Assembly: GCF_013177735.1 (NCBI RefSeq)
Contig: NZ_WOEZ01000201.1
Location: 1-64,000, forward strand
Direction: 5' to 3'
DNA: 64,000 nucleotides
From: Paraburkholderia elongata
Lineage (GTDB): Bacteria; Pseudomonadota; Gammaproteobacteria; Burkholderiales; Burkholderiaceae
The translations under genes and the position numbers were made by a program. This document shows, piece by piece, positions 33,175-41,239 of this stretch (positions are counted from its first letter, which is position 1; each line of letters starts with the position of its first letter). The notes beneath the pieces were generated by a model that saw nothing but the letters and a program-made list of their open reading frames with translations, was not told the DNA's origin and searched no databases.

Positions 33175-34785
33175 CTACGCGGCGATTTTCGCTTCATCGC
33201 ACCATGTGTTGACGGCCTGCTCGGCGGTGCGGAAGCTGCGCTGCAAGGACGCTGGTGAGGCCGCAGGTGCCTGGGGGCTGACCAGTGCGAGGCCGGGCCG
33301 CAAGATGCGCGAGTACACGCGTGTATAGAAGAGGGCCGTCTGCAACCCCAGGTCCGGGAGGTGATAGCGGTGGGTCCTGGGGACTCGCTCGATCAGGCCA
33401 TGCAGGCGCAGGCGTCGCAGCTCGTAGCTCATGCGCCCCGGCGTGATGTCGCCGGCATGTAGCCCCAGCAGCACGGCATAGCCCTGCCGCAGATCCTGAT
33501 TGGTAAAGCCGCGTGCGACGAAGACGAACATCACCAGCGCGTGCAGCAGCGCCTGGACGTTCGGGTCGGCAAAGCGCAGCGCCGGTGCACGCTGCCCGTT
33601 AACGTGGCGCGGACGCTGCAGGTCTTGGAACGCGTCTTCGCCCAATGCGCAGTCGTGGCTGATCTGCTCGATCTCGAGCATGCGCCGGTTGGCGCCAAAG
33701 CCGATGCGGCGCAACTCGGGCAGGTTGCGCAGCAGTCGTCCGACGCCGAAGTCGCGGGTGTCGTTGATGGTGGTCTCGGTACGTAGCGCCTGACCCTCCT
33801 TGTGGTACTGCTTGATACGTGAACGCTTGTAGTCCACATGCAGCGAAGGGGTGACCCCTTCAGTAATCACCCGGGTGCGAAAGCGCCCCGGGGTGCGCCG
33901 GTTGACGCGGCGATCAAAGATCAGTTGCACCTGGCCCGGGCGTCCCAGGTCCAGGTTCTCGCGGATGACCTGCTCGAAGAAGATGCGGCCCGTCACGGGG
34001 CGATCAAGTACCTGGGTCAGCGCGAACTCGGCCTGCAGGATCGACAGCGCGTAGCGGTAGCCCGCGGTCCGGTCGTGCCGGTCGAAGGGATGGGGCAGGC
34101 GCGCCAGCCACTTGCGCAGCAGCCGGTCGATCTTCCTGTCGTCCAGTCCATCGCAGATGCGCTGCAGCGCCTTGGGGTCTTCGCACGAGAGGATGCCGTT
34201 GTCGAGCGCCTCGAAGGCGATGCCGCGCTTGCGCAACTGGCACTTGGCGTACTCGTTGCCGTTGATGCACAGCCTGGCGTTATAGGGGAAGTAGGAACAG
34301 AACTTCAGGAAGAACGGGCCGAAGTCCCCGTCCACGCAGTAGAAGTAGTAGTGGTTGACCATCGCGCTGCCCTCGACCACCCACGGATAGCTCATGCCGG
34401 TGTGTGTACAACGGCGCCGCTCGGTGCGCACCACGCGCGCCTTCTCCTGGGCGCGGCCGACATACAGAACCCCTTCGTCGGCGTCGAACTGCTGCAGATA
34501 CTGCAAGGTGACGTCGTCCTTGCGCTGGTGCTTGCCAAAGCTCACCAGATCGACACCCTGCCCGGCGACAAACTTCTCGATGCTGGCCACGAAGGCCGCG
34601 GTCTTGGGCGCCACGGTCGCCGTCGAGGCAAAGCGCTGACCGAGATGGCCGCGCAGGTACCACACCACGCCACCTACGCGCTGCAGCTGCGGCACGTAGA
34701 CGTTCAGGTACATCCGGTCGATGCACTCGCTCTCGAGCACGACGTGGTCGCATAGAACATCGCACACACTGTGTGGTAGCGTCAT
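33175..34785 (-). CDS. Unclassified 536-residue protein of the inserted element, C-terminal winged helix
   Basis: Not a transposase I can name. Similar proteins of unknown function appear to occur in many bacteria (recollection, not a search). The N-terminus reads VCDVLCDHVVLESECIDRMY. A Tyr/Phe-rich block, VNHYYFYCVDGDFGPFFLKF, lies at about residues 141-160, followed by Cys residues in LCINGNEYAKCQL. The C-terminal 90 residues contain a winged-helix-like segment, PGRMSYELRRLRLHGLIERV. The protein is basic, consistent with nucleic-acid binding. The start codon lies 3 bases after the RNA fold at 34789-34878, whose outer stem contains its GGAG. Most likely the mobility or maintenance protein of the element (inference). 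Confidence 0.6.
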   Translation of the reverse strand: MTLPHSVCDVLCDHVVLESECIDRMYLNVYVPQLQRVGGVVWYLRGHLGQRFASTATVAPKTAAFVASIEKFVAGQGVDLVSFGKHQRKDDVTLQYLQQFDADEGVLYVGRAQEKARVVRTERRRCTHTGMSYPWVVEGSAMVNHYYFYCVDGDFGPFFLKFCSYFPYNARLCINGNEYAKCQLRKRGIAFEALDNGILSCEDPKALQRICDGLDDRKIDRLLRKWLARLPHPFDRHDRTAGYRYALSILQAEFALTQVLDRPVTGRIFFEQVIRENLDLGRPGQVQLIFDRRVNRRTPGRFRTRVITEGVTPSLHVDYKRSRIKQYHKEGQALRTETTINDTRDFGVGRLLRNLPELRRIGFGANRRMLEIEQISHDCALGEDAFQDLQRPRHVNGQRAPALRFADPNVQALLHALVMFVFVARGFTNQDLRQGYAVLLGLHAGDITPGRMSYELRRLRLHGLIERVPRTHRYHLPDLGLQTALFYTRVYSRILRPGLALVSPQAPAASPASLQRSFRTAEQAVNTWCDEAKIAA

Positions 34786-34788
34786 GGC

Positions 34789-34878
34789 TGGCTCCGGTCG
34801 TCCACGGGGTCTTCGGACCCCATTGAGCTTCGAGCTCGTACATCTCTGGGCTTGTCCCAGCCGGCTCGACCGGAGCCA
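34789..34878 (-). ncRNA. Cloverleaf-like structured RNA element upstream of the unclassified gene
   Basis: Four perfect helices are visible in 90 bases. The outer stem pairs 34789-34800 with 34867-34878 (12 bp). Inside are hairpins at 34806-34821 (6 bp, TTCG loop on the plus strand), 34825-34837 (5 bp, 3-base loop) and 34846-34860 (5 bp, 5-base loop). Loops do not fit a tRNA. Read on the minus strand it is the 5' leader of the 536-residue gene and its outer stem holds GGAG 6 bases before ATG. Read on the plus strand one loop is the very stable cUUCGg, so the active strand is not settled. Confidence 0.65.
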
Positions 34879-34932
34879 CCTTACCCCTCAGCGCTCCGCA
34901 GTCACCAATACCACTCGTCGGTCTGAGGCGGA

Positions 34933-35973
34933 GCCTCGCTGGTGTTCACCGCACTCTGTTTCGCGACTGGCGGCGCCGGCGCGCAGACCTCGGCGAAGCC
35001 GATAGTCACGCCGGGTTTTAGCCTGACCGTGTTCGCGACTGGTTCCGGCGGGTTGGTCAGCGCACCGGACTCACTGGCCGTGCTTGATGGTCACGTTTGG
35101 GTCGGCTATGCAAACAAGGGCGCACCGGATGGCTCGAATGGTGCGATGAGCGCGATTGTTGAATACGCGCTAGACGGCAGTGTCGTGAAGACTTTTGAAG
35201 TCGCGGGGCACAACGATGGCCTGAAGGTCAATCCGTACACGCGTGAGATATGGGCGATGCAGAACGAGGACGCGAATCCAAACCTCGTCATAATCAATCC
35301 CGCGACCGGCCAGGCATCCAAACCGTATTCCTTCGGCAAGACGCTGCACGGCGGCGGTTATGACGACATCATATTCAAGGACGGCCAGACCTACTTCAGT
35401 GCGTCCAATCCCACCCTTAACAGTAGCGGCAAGAATACGGGGCCCGCGATTGTCCGCGTTGTGCACATCGATGCAAACGCCTACACGATCGACGTCACTC
35501 CGGTAATGCGCGGCACATTGGACGCCAGCGACATTCCGTTTGGCACGGTGGCAACCCTCAACCTGACTGATCCGGATTCGATGACGCTGACGCCGTCGGG
35601 TGATGTACTGCTCGATGATCAGGGAGATAGTCAGCTTGTCCTGTTGCGCTCGTCGGGCGATGAACCGCACGTGCAATATTTGCCGCTTCTCGGCAACGTG
35701 CAGGTTGACGACACGGTATTCGCTACTGCGCGACGGGGTTACCTGCTGGTGTCCGATACGAAAGCGAACACGGTGTACAAGATTAGTGCCAATGCCTGGC
35801 AGCGTAACGCAGCGTTCTCCGCATCAACGGGTGTGGCCGCTACCAGTAGCACTCCGGCGGTGCCGGCGTATGTCGGCCAACTTGATTTGCATAGCGGAGC
35901 ACTCCTTCCGTTGGTAACCAATTTGGTCAGTCCGCACGGCATGGCCTTTGTACCGACAGACGACCAGCAGTAA
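34933..35973 (+). pseudogene. Main part of the interrupted secreted beta-propeller protein gene
   Basis: The frame resumes with the rest of a signal peptide (ASLVFTALCFATGGAGAQ) and about 330 residues of mature protein with repeated blades (GHVWVGYANKG, DGLKVNPYTREIWAM, GYLLVSDTKANTVYKI), resembling SMP-30/gluconolactonase or NHL-type periplasmic propellers. The mature region is intact. A GTG at 34942 could give a protein without a charged n-region, which would not be exported normally. The native promoter and start are at about 32900-33130 beyond the insertion. Confidence 0.7.
34947..34955 (+). repeat. CACCGCACT, right copy flanking the insertion
   Basis: Identical to 33121-33129 and in the same codon phase of the split gene. 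Either a target-site duplication or a coincidental repeat of Thr-Ala-Leu codons. Confidence 0.45.
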
Positions 35974-36123
35974 CGGCCGCGCGTCGATTGCCGGATGACG
36001 TGGTCGCCGCAAGCAATTCCGCGGCGATCACGTTGGCCGGCGTCTGCTTCCAAAGCTTGGTCTCCGTCGGAGACATCCGCCAAAACACTCGCCTCGATTT
36101 CGGTCATGATCTGCTAAAGCAGA

Positions 36124-36357
36124 TCACACTCTCATGGTTGGCCTTTCCGTGCAGGGTGGGAATACACACCACGATCCGTCATCGTGCCTGAAGAAAAAGA
36201 ACGCAAGCAAGCCGGTCGGATGTAACGCTTCGACGCGCACATAGCGCCACTGATTCGTACCCGTGCGACTAAACCGCGTGACGTGAGCCGGAATCGCAGG
36301 AGTGGGCGCCAGCCACTTTTCGACCAGCAAACGCAGGGACATCTGACCGGTGCTCAT
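36124..36357 (-). CDS. Small conserved hypothetical protein
   Basis: 77 residues from ATG 36357 (MSTGQMSLRLLVEKWLAP). It has a compact mixed sequence with an RYVRVEALHPTG strand pair and a C-terminal FFRHDDGSWCVFPP block. Proteins of this pattern are found in many Burkholderiales genomes (family recollection), without known function. The longer frame starting at 36384 adds a charged segment and is less likely. No signal peptide. Confidence 0.55.
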   Translation of the reverse strand: MSTGQMSLRLLVEKWLAPTPAIPAHVTRFSRTGTNQWRYVRVEALHPTGLLAFFFFRHDDGSWCVFPPCTERPTMRV

Positions 36358-36743
36358 CGTATCCTCCTTCGACCTCTTTTTCATCGCGCCATGGCGAGCG
36401 CATTTCTGCTACGAGACCGAGCGCTGAAACAATCTTGCGGCTCGCCTTCGCCCAGTTAAACGCATGGGTCATGCCAGCATCGCCGCCGTGATATCAAGGC
36501 ATTGATTTTATGAATATTTTTGTCGGTTCGCCGTCGTTGCGACGAGTGCCAACTGCGCAAAGCGTTCGATTTCCGGACGGTGCTGTATTTCGGGCATAGA
36601 ATTTAGACGTAGATCCGCGCGTGCCTCGCGACTGCGATCGCGATCGACCGCGGCAAGCGCGCGACACAGGCAACGAAGAGAACGCAAAAAGGCAGCGCGA
36701 ACCCTCTGCTCGGGTGAAGGAGCCGCGCTCAGATGGAGACAGC
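36358..36743. promoter_or_regulatory. Upstream region of the first sigma-54 activator, with an activator-like dyad
   Basis: 386 bases without a gene. At 36563-36579 the sequence CGTTCGATTTCCGGACG matches, on the other strand, the dyad found twice upstream of the second activator (CGTTCGAAAATCGAACG). No GG-N10-GC sigma-54 promoter is seen here, so the site may mediate autoregulation of a sigma-70 promoter. A 12-base palindrome CGATCGCGATCG lies at 36635-36646. Confidence 0.45.
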
Positions 36744-38783
36744 ATGAAAGAGACAGGCACGCCAATGGACTGGTTTTCCAGTCCGGATCGGGACGCCAGC
36801 GTCATGGCGGCGTGGGAGCGTTTGATTCAAGGCGACAAGCCGCCCTCCGGTGCCCTGCGTGGGGTCGTTGACGATTCCTGGCACCGCTGCCTGGATGGCG
36901 GGGTGGCTCCCGATGCAGATCGGGCCCCACTGCCGTTGGAAGAAGGGGCTCTGTTCGACTTGCGCGTAAGGAACGACCGCCTCATGCATGCCAGCGTGCC
37001 GCTTATCCAGCAGACACGCGAGTTCCTTTCGCAGACGGGGACCATTCTGCTGCTCGCGGATCCGGACGGCATGATCCTCGAACTGGCCGGCGACTCGCGC
37101 ATCGTCGAACCGGCCGGCGAGGTCCGGTTGATACCGGGATGTAACTGGACCGAGCTCAGTTGTGGCACCAACGCGATCGGTACTGCCCTCGCTTTGCGGC
37201 AACCGGTGCAGATCCATGGCTCGGAGCATTTCTGTGCGGGGATCAAGCAGTGGACGTGCTCCGCTACGGTGATACGCGATCCGCTCGATGGCACCGTACT
37301 CGGCGTACTCGATGTCTCGGGGCTTGCGCAAACCTACAGCCAGCACAGTCTGGCGTTCATCGTCTCGATGGCCGGGCGGATCGAGAGCCGGCTCGGCAAG
37401 TTCGCAATGGAGCGCCGCTTGCGGCTGATGGAGCGTTGCATGGCGTACTGCTCCGGTCGTTCGGACGGCGTCGTCGTGGTGGACGAGTCCGGACGTCTCG
37501 TCAGAGCCAACCCGCAGGCGTCAGCCGCTTTTGCGCGGCTTGGCGTATCAGGCGCACTGGACAACGCTTTTCCGATCCCGGACATCGCCAGGATTGCCGG
37601 CGGCTCCATGTCGCCGCAAGCACCGGCGTGGTTGCGCCTCGCACGAATTGAACGCGTCACTGAAGGTGCCGACACGCTCGGCTTCATGTTGATTGCGCCG
37701 GCCGGCAGTCGGCGGGCCGCTTCGTTGTCTGATGTGGTAACTGACGCGCTGCCGGCGGTTGACTCCACGCCTCGCGCGGCGTTCTCTGGCATTGTCGGCA
37801 CGAGCGCGGCACTGCGAACGGCTATTCAGAAGGCGCAGCAGTTGGCCAAAGCCTCGGTCCCGGTACTGCTGCTGGGCGAAACCGGCGTCGGCAAGGAGTT
37901 GTTCGCGCTAGGCATTCATCAAGCCAGTTCGCGGGCAAACGGCCCCTTCGTTGCATTGAACTGCGGTGGCTTGTCCCGCGATTTGTTGAGCAGCGAGCTG
38001 TTTGGTTATGCGGAAGGCGCATTTACCGGCGCACGCAGGTCAGGCATGACAGGGAAAATCGAAGCGGCGAATCAAGGCACGCTGTTCCTCGACGAGATCG
38101 GCGAAATGCCACTCGACATCCAGCCGCATCTGCTGCGTGTGCTGGAAGAAGGGGAGATATACCGGCTGGGTGAAAACACGGCTCGCAAGGTCAGCTTCCG
38201 TCTGATCGCTGCAACGCATCGCGACTTGCGTGCCGACGTCGCTGACGGGAAATTTCGCATGGATCTGTATTACCGGCTGGCCGTCACGAACATCTCGATA
38301 CCGCCGCTGCGCGAACGCAAGACGGATTTGCCGGAGATGATCGAGCACTGGTTAAATGTCTCGCGCGAACGGTATGGCGTAAGTCATGCCGTCTTCGACA
38401 ACGTGGCGTATGAATGCCTGCTGAACTACGCCTGGCCCGGCAACGTCCGCGAGATGCGAAATGCGATCGAGGGCGCAGTACTCATGGCCCACGATGGAAT
38501 CATGACAGTCGCCGAGCTGCCGCCCGAAATCGGCGCCTCGGCCGTTTCTCCTGGGGGCGTTCGAGATACGGCGTCCTCTGCGCTGTCCGCACTTGCGCGC
38601 CAAAAGGTCCGGTCGCTGGAAATGGCAGAAGCAGAGTCGATTCGTTTTGCGATCCAGCAAAGTCAGGGCAACCTGACCCAGGCGGCTGCGCAGCTTGGTA
38701 TAGCGAAAAGCACGCTCTATCAGAAGATCAGGAAGTACGCGCTGGCGCACGACCTTGGCACCACCCGGCGTGTCGGCCGGTAA
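36744..38783 (+). CDS. acxR: Sigma-54-dependent activator of the acetone carboxylase operon (AcxR/AcoR-like)
   Basis: 679 residues. It has an N-terminal GAF-like sensor (about residues 60-270, with WTCSATVIRDPLDGTVLG), a central AAA+ domain (Walker A GETGVGKE, sigma-54 contact loop GAFTGA, Walker B LFLDEIGEM) and a C-terminal Fis helix-turn-helix (LTQAAAQLGIAKSTLYQKI). ATG 36744 has GGAGAC upstream; longer starts to 36621 are unlikely. It is followed by acxABC with a sigma-54 promoter between. In Xanthobacter an AcxR protein of this class controls acxABC. Confidence 0.85.
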   Translation: MKETGTPMDWFSSPDRDASVMAAWERLIQGDKPPSGALRGVVDDSWHRCLDGGVAPDADRAPLPLEEGALFDLRVRNDRLMHASVPLIQQTREFLSQTGTILLLADPDGMILELAGDSRIVEPAGEVRLIPGCNWTELSCGTNAIGTALALRQPVQIHGSEHFCAGIKQWTCSATVIRDPLDGTVLGVLDVSGLAQTYSQHSLAFIVSMAGRIESRLGKFAMERRLRLMERCMAYCSGRSDGVVVVDESGRLVRANPQASAAFARLGVSGALDNAFPIPDIARIAGGSMSPQAPAWLRLARIERVTEGADTLGFMLIAPAGSRRAASLSDVVTDALPAVDSTPRAAFSGIVGTSAALRTAIQKAQQLAKASVPVLLLGETGVGKELFALGIHQASSRANGPFVALNCGGLSRDLLSSELFGYAEGAFTGARRSGMTGKIEAANQGTLFLDEIGEMPLDIQPHLLRVLEEGEIYRLGENTARKVSFRLIAATHRDLRADVADGKFRMDLYYRLAVTNISIPPLRERKTDLPEMIEHWLNVSRERYGVSHAVFDNVAYECLLNYAWPGNVREMRNAIEGAVLMAHDGIMTVAELPPEIGASAVSPGGVRDTASSALSALARQKVRSLEMAEAESIRFAIQQSQGNLTQAAAQLGIAKSTLYQKIRKYALAHDLGTTRRVGR

Positions 38784-38882
38784 GGTTGAACCTGGTCGAC
38801 TTCCCGCACGTCACGCTTCCCATCAGACCTGCGTACGAATTCCGCTCTCAAAACGGCCGACCGTTCAGGAACCGGTCGTTGC

Positions 38883-38899
38883 GTGAACGTCCCGTTCAC
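38883..38899. promoter_or_regulatory. Dyad upstream of acxA, candidate activator site
   Basis: GTGAACG-TCC-CGTTCAC is a perfect 7-3-7 inverted repeat, ending 76 bases upstream of the sigma-54 promoter. That is a usual distance for an enhancer-type activator site. A second imperfect dyad, CGACCG-N9-CGGTCG, lies just upstream around 38859-38879. Confidence 0.5.
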
Positions 38900-38975
38900 C
38901 GCGAGCGCGCCGATCGTTCTCCGAAAAGCCAATCCATTCAGTAGTTTGCCGATAAGCCGCCGATTCGGCGGTCGG

Positions 38976-38990
38976 TGGCATAGCCCTTGC
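38976..38990 (+). promoter_or_regulatory. Sigma-54 promoter of the acxABC operon
   Basis: TGGCATAGCCCTTGC has the -24 GG and -12 GC elements separated by exactly 10 bases, matching the sigma-54 consensus TGGCAC-N5-TTGC except for one base. It lies 92 bases upstream of the acxA ATG and downstream of a sigma-54 activator gene. Confidence 0.8.
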
Positions 38991-39081
38991 CTTTAGCTCC
39001 TCCGAAGCGAATCGCAACACTCGCTTCACATCGCGCCTCCCCGTCGAGGCGATGTTCAATCAAGGAGAGCTGGAGACACTA

Positions 39082-41229
39082 ATGGAACAGCAACTTTCAC
39101 ACGTCCAGGTACTGGGCATCGATGCCGGCGGCACGATGACCGATACCTTCTTCGTGCGCTCGGATGGGCGTTTCGTTGTCGGCAAAGCGCAAAGCAATCC
39201 GGCGGATGAATCGCTGGCGATTCTGGAGTCGTCGCATGATGCGCTGGCCCAGTGGAACCGTGAGGTCGATGAGGTCTATCCGGAACTGGTGACCTGCGTC
39301 TATTCCGGAACGGCGATGTTGAATCGCGTCGTTCAGCGCAAGGGCCTGGATGTCGGGCTCATTTGCAACCGAGGCTTCGAACAGATTCACTCGATGGGGC
39401 GGGCCATCCAGAGCTATCTCGGCTATGCGCTGGAAGAACGGATCCACCTCAACACCCACCGCTACGACGAACCGCTTGTGCCGCTCTCGCGCACCCGGGG
39501 CGTGACGGAACGCACCGATGTTCAGGGCGAAATCGTGATTCCCCTGCGCGAAGATGAAGTGCGCAAGGCAACGCGGGAACTCGTGAACGCTGGGTCGAAG
39601 GCGATTGCAATCTGTCTTCTGCAGTCCCACAAGAACGAGTCGAGCGAAAAACGCGCTCGCGATGTCTGTCGTGACGAACTGAAGAAAATCGGCTCGGACA
39701 TCCCGGTCTTTGCATCAGTCGACTACTACCCGTCGCGCAAGGAAAGCCATCGCACCAACACGACCATTCTCGAAGCGTACGCGGCTGAACCGTCACGGCA
39801 GACGCTGCAGAAGGTCAGCGACCGCTTCAGGAAGCACGGTGCCAGGTTCGATCTGCGGGTGATGGCCACGCACGGTGGGACGATCAGCTGGAAGGCCAAG
39901 GAACTCGCACGCACGATTGTCTCCGGTCCGATCGGGGGCGTCATCGGCTCGCGGCTGCTCGGCGAAAGACTCGGCTACGAGAACATCGCATGCAGCGATA
40001 TCGGCGGCACCAGTTTCGACATGGCGCTGATCACCAAGGGCAACTTTGCGATCGCGTCCGATCCGGACATGGCGCGTCTCGTGCTGTCGCTGCCACTGGT
40101 GGCGATGGATTCGGTGGGGGCGGGTGCAGGCAGCTTCGTGCGGCTCGATCCCTATAGCGGTTCCATCAAGCTCGGACCGGATAGTGCGGGCTATCGCGTC
40201 GGCACGTGCTGGCCCGAAAGCGGGCTTGATACGGTGTCGGTGTCCGACTGCCATGTGGTGCTGGGTTATCTCAACCCCCACAACTTCCTCGGTGGCGCCA
40301 TCAAGCTCGACGTCGAACGCGCACGGCAACACATCAAGGCGCAGGTTGCCGACCCGCTTGGGCTGTCGGTGGAAGACGCCGCTGCAGGCGTGATCGAGTT
40401 GCTCGATCTCAGCTTGCACGAGTACCTGCGGGCCAACATCAGTGCGAAGGGCTACAACCCAACGGACTTCGTGTGCTTCTCTTACGGCGGTGCAGGTCCG
40501 GTGCATACCTATGGATATACGGAAGGTCTCGGCTTCAAGGACGTGATCGTCCCGGCATGGGCAGCCGGTTTTTCTGCATTCGGTTGTGCGTGTGCCGACT
40601 TCGAGTACCGCTACGACAAGAGCGTGGATATCGCGGTCGCGCCGGACGCGCCCGACGAGCAGAAAGCGGCGGCCTGCGCGGTCATTCAGGAAGCGTGGAA
40701 GGAACTGGCCGACAAGGTCGTCGAAGAGTTCGTCATCAACGGCTTCAAGCTGGAAGACATCACCCTGCTTCCCGGTTACCGGATGCAGTACATGGGACAA
40801 CTGAACGATCTGGAGATTACTTCGCCGATCAGCGGCGCTGCCACTGCGGCGGACTGGAAGAAGATCACCGACACGTTCGAAGAGACCTACTCGCGGGTGT
40901 ACGCGAGTTCTGCCCGGTCGCCGGAACTGGGTTTCAGCGCCACTGGCGCGATCATGCGTGGCCTTGTCGCAACGCAGAAGCCCGTGCTGCCTGAGGATCC
41001 GGAGGCGGGGGAAACGCCGCCCAAGTCCGCGTATCTGGGCAAGCGCCCGTTCTATCGCCACAAGACCTGGGTCGAGGCCGACATCTGGCAGATGGAGTCG
41101 CTCATGGCGGGTAACCACATTGTGGGGCCGGCCATCATCGAGTCTGCCTCCACCACCTTCGTCGTGCCCGATGGCTTCGAAACCACGCTCGACAAGCATC
41201 GTCTGTTCCATCTGCAAGAAGTGAAGTAA
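39082..41229 (+). CDS. acxA: Acetone carboxylase beta subunit (hydantoinase A-like)
   Basis: 715 residues, close to the 717 of Xanthobacter AcxA. Two ATPase-type motifs are visible: LGIDAGGTMTDTFFV at the N-terminus and SDIGGTSFDMALI near residue 310, as in HyuA/OplA proteins. Acetone carboxylase converts acetone plus bicarbonate to acetoacetate at the cost of ATP; this subunit binds the nucleotide. ATG 39082 with GGAGACACTA upstream is preferred over 39052. First gene of acxABC, 10 bases before acxB. Confidence 0.9.
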   Translation: MEQQLSHVQVLGIDAGGTMTDTFFVRSDGRFVVGKAQSNPADESLAILESSHDALAQWNREVDEVYPELVTCVYSGTAMLNRVVQRKGLDVGLICNRGFEQIHSMGRAIQSYLGYALEERIHLNTHRYDEPLVPLSRTRGVTERTDVQGEIVIPLREDEVRKATRELVNAGSKAIAICLLQSHKNESSEKRARDVCRDELKKIGSDIPVFASVDYYPSRKESHRTNTTILEAYAAEPSRQTLQKVSDRFRKHGARFDLRVMATHGGTISWKAKELARTIVSGPIGGVIGSRLLGERLGYENIACSDIGGTSFDMALITKGNFAIASDPDMARLVLSLPLVAMDSVGAGAGSFVRLDPYSGSIKLGPDSAGYRVGTCWPESGLDTVSVSDCHVVLGYLNPHNFLGGAIKLDVERARQHIKAQVADPLGLSVEDAAAGVIELLDLSLHEYLRANISAKGYNPTDFVCFSYGGAGPVHTYGYTEGLGFKDVIVPAWAAGFSAFGCACADFEYRYDKSVDIAVAPDAPDEQKAAACAVIQEAWKELADKVVEEFVINGFKLEDITLLPGYRMQYMGQLNDLEITSPISGAATAADWKKITDTFEETYSRVYASSARSPELGFSATGAIMRGLVATQKPVLPEDPEAGETPPKSAYLGKRPFYRHKTWVEADIWQMESLMAGNHIVGPAIIESASTTFVVPDGFETTLDKHRLFHLQEVK

Positions 41230-41239
41230 GGAGACGAAA

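Larger units (their letters stand above)
33131..34932 (-). mobile_element. Unclassified insertion of about 1.8 kb interrupting a secreted-protein gene
   Basis: Limits are inferred from where the split gene resumes in frame: 33131-34932 gives the best signal peptide, and 33130-34946 would leave a 9-bp duplication. Comparing the two ends shows no terminal inverted repeats. Near the left end is an imperfect hairpin (TGACTGAAT 33137-33145 with ATTGAGTCA 33159-33167). The cargo is one 536-residue gene on the minus strand, preceded by a four-helix RNA fold. I do not recognise the element as belonging to a named IS family. Confidence 0.65.

Noticed and set aside
33500..34755. Long plus-strand open frame opposite the 536-residue gene (33838-34755) as a second gene of the element
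   Set aside because: It mirrors the codon pattern of the minus-strand gene, lacks a ribosome binding site and has no recognisable domain.
34789..34878. The cloverleaf fold might be a tRNA or tRNA-like gene
   Set aside because: The outer stem is 12 bp, one arm has a 3-base loop and another a 4-base loop, and no T-loop or CCA context is present, so it does not fit a tRNA.
34925..34937. Hairpin GAGGC-GGA-GCCTC near the right end of the insertion, as a terminal hairpin of an IS200/IS605-like element
   Set aside because: In the preferred border model this hairpin spans the junction between element and host gene, so it may be accidental. No HUH Tyr transposase motif is seen.
34942..35973. The beta-propeller gene as an intact gene starting at GTG 34942
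   Set aside because: There is no ribosome binding site and no charged n-region. A complete Shine-Dalgarno, ATG and n-region are found on the far side of the insertion and join in frame.
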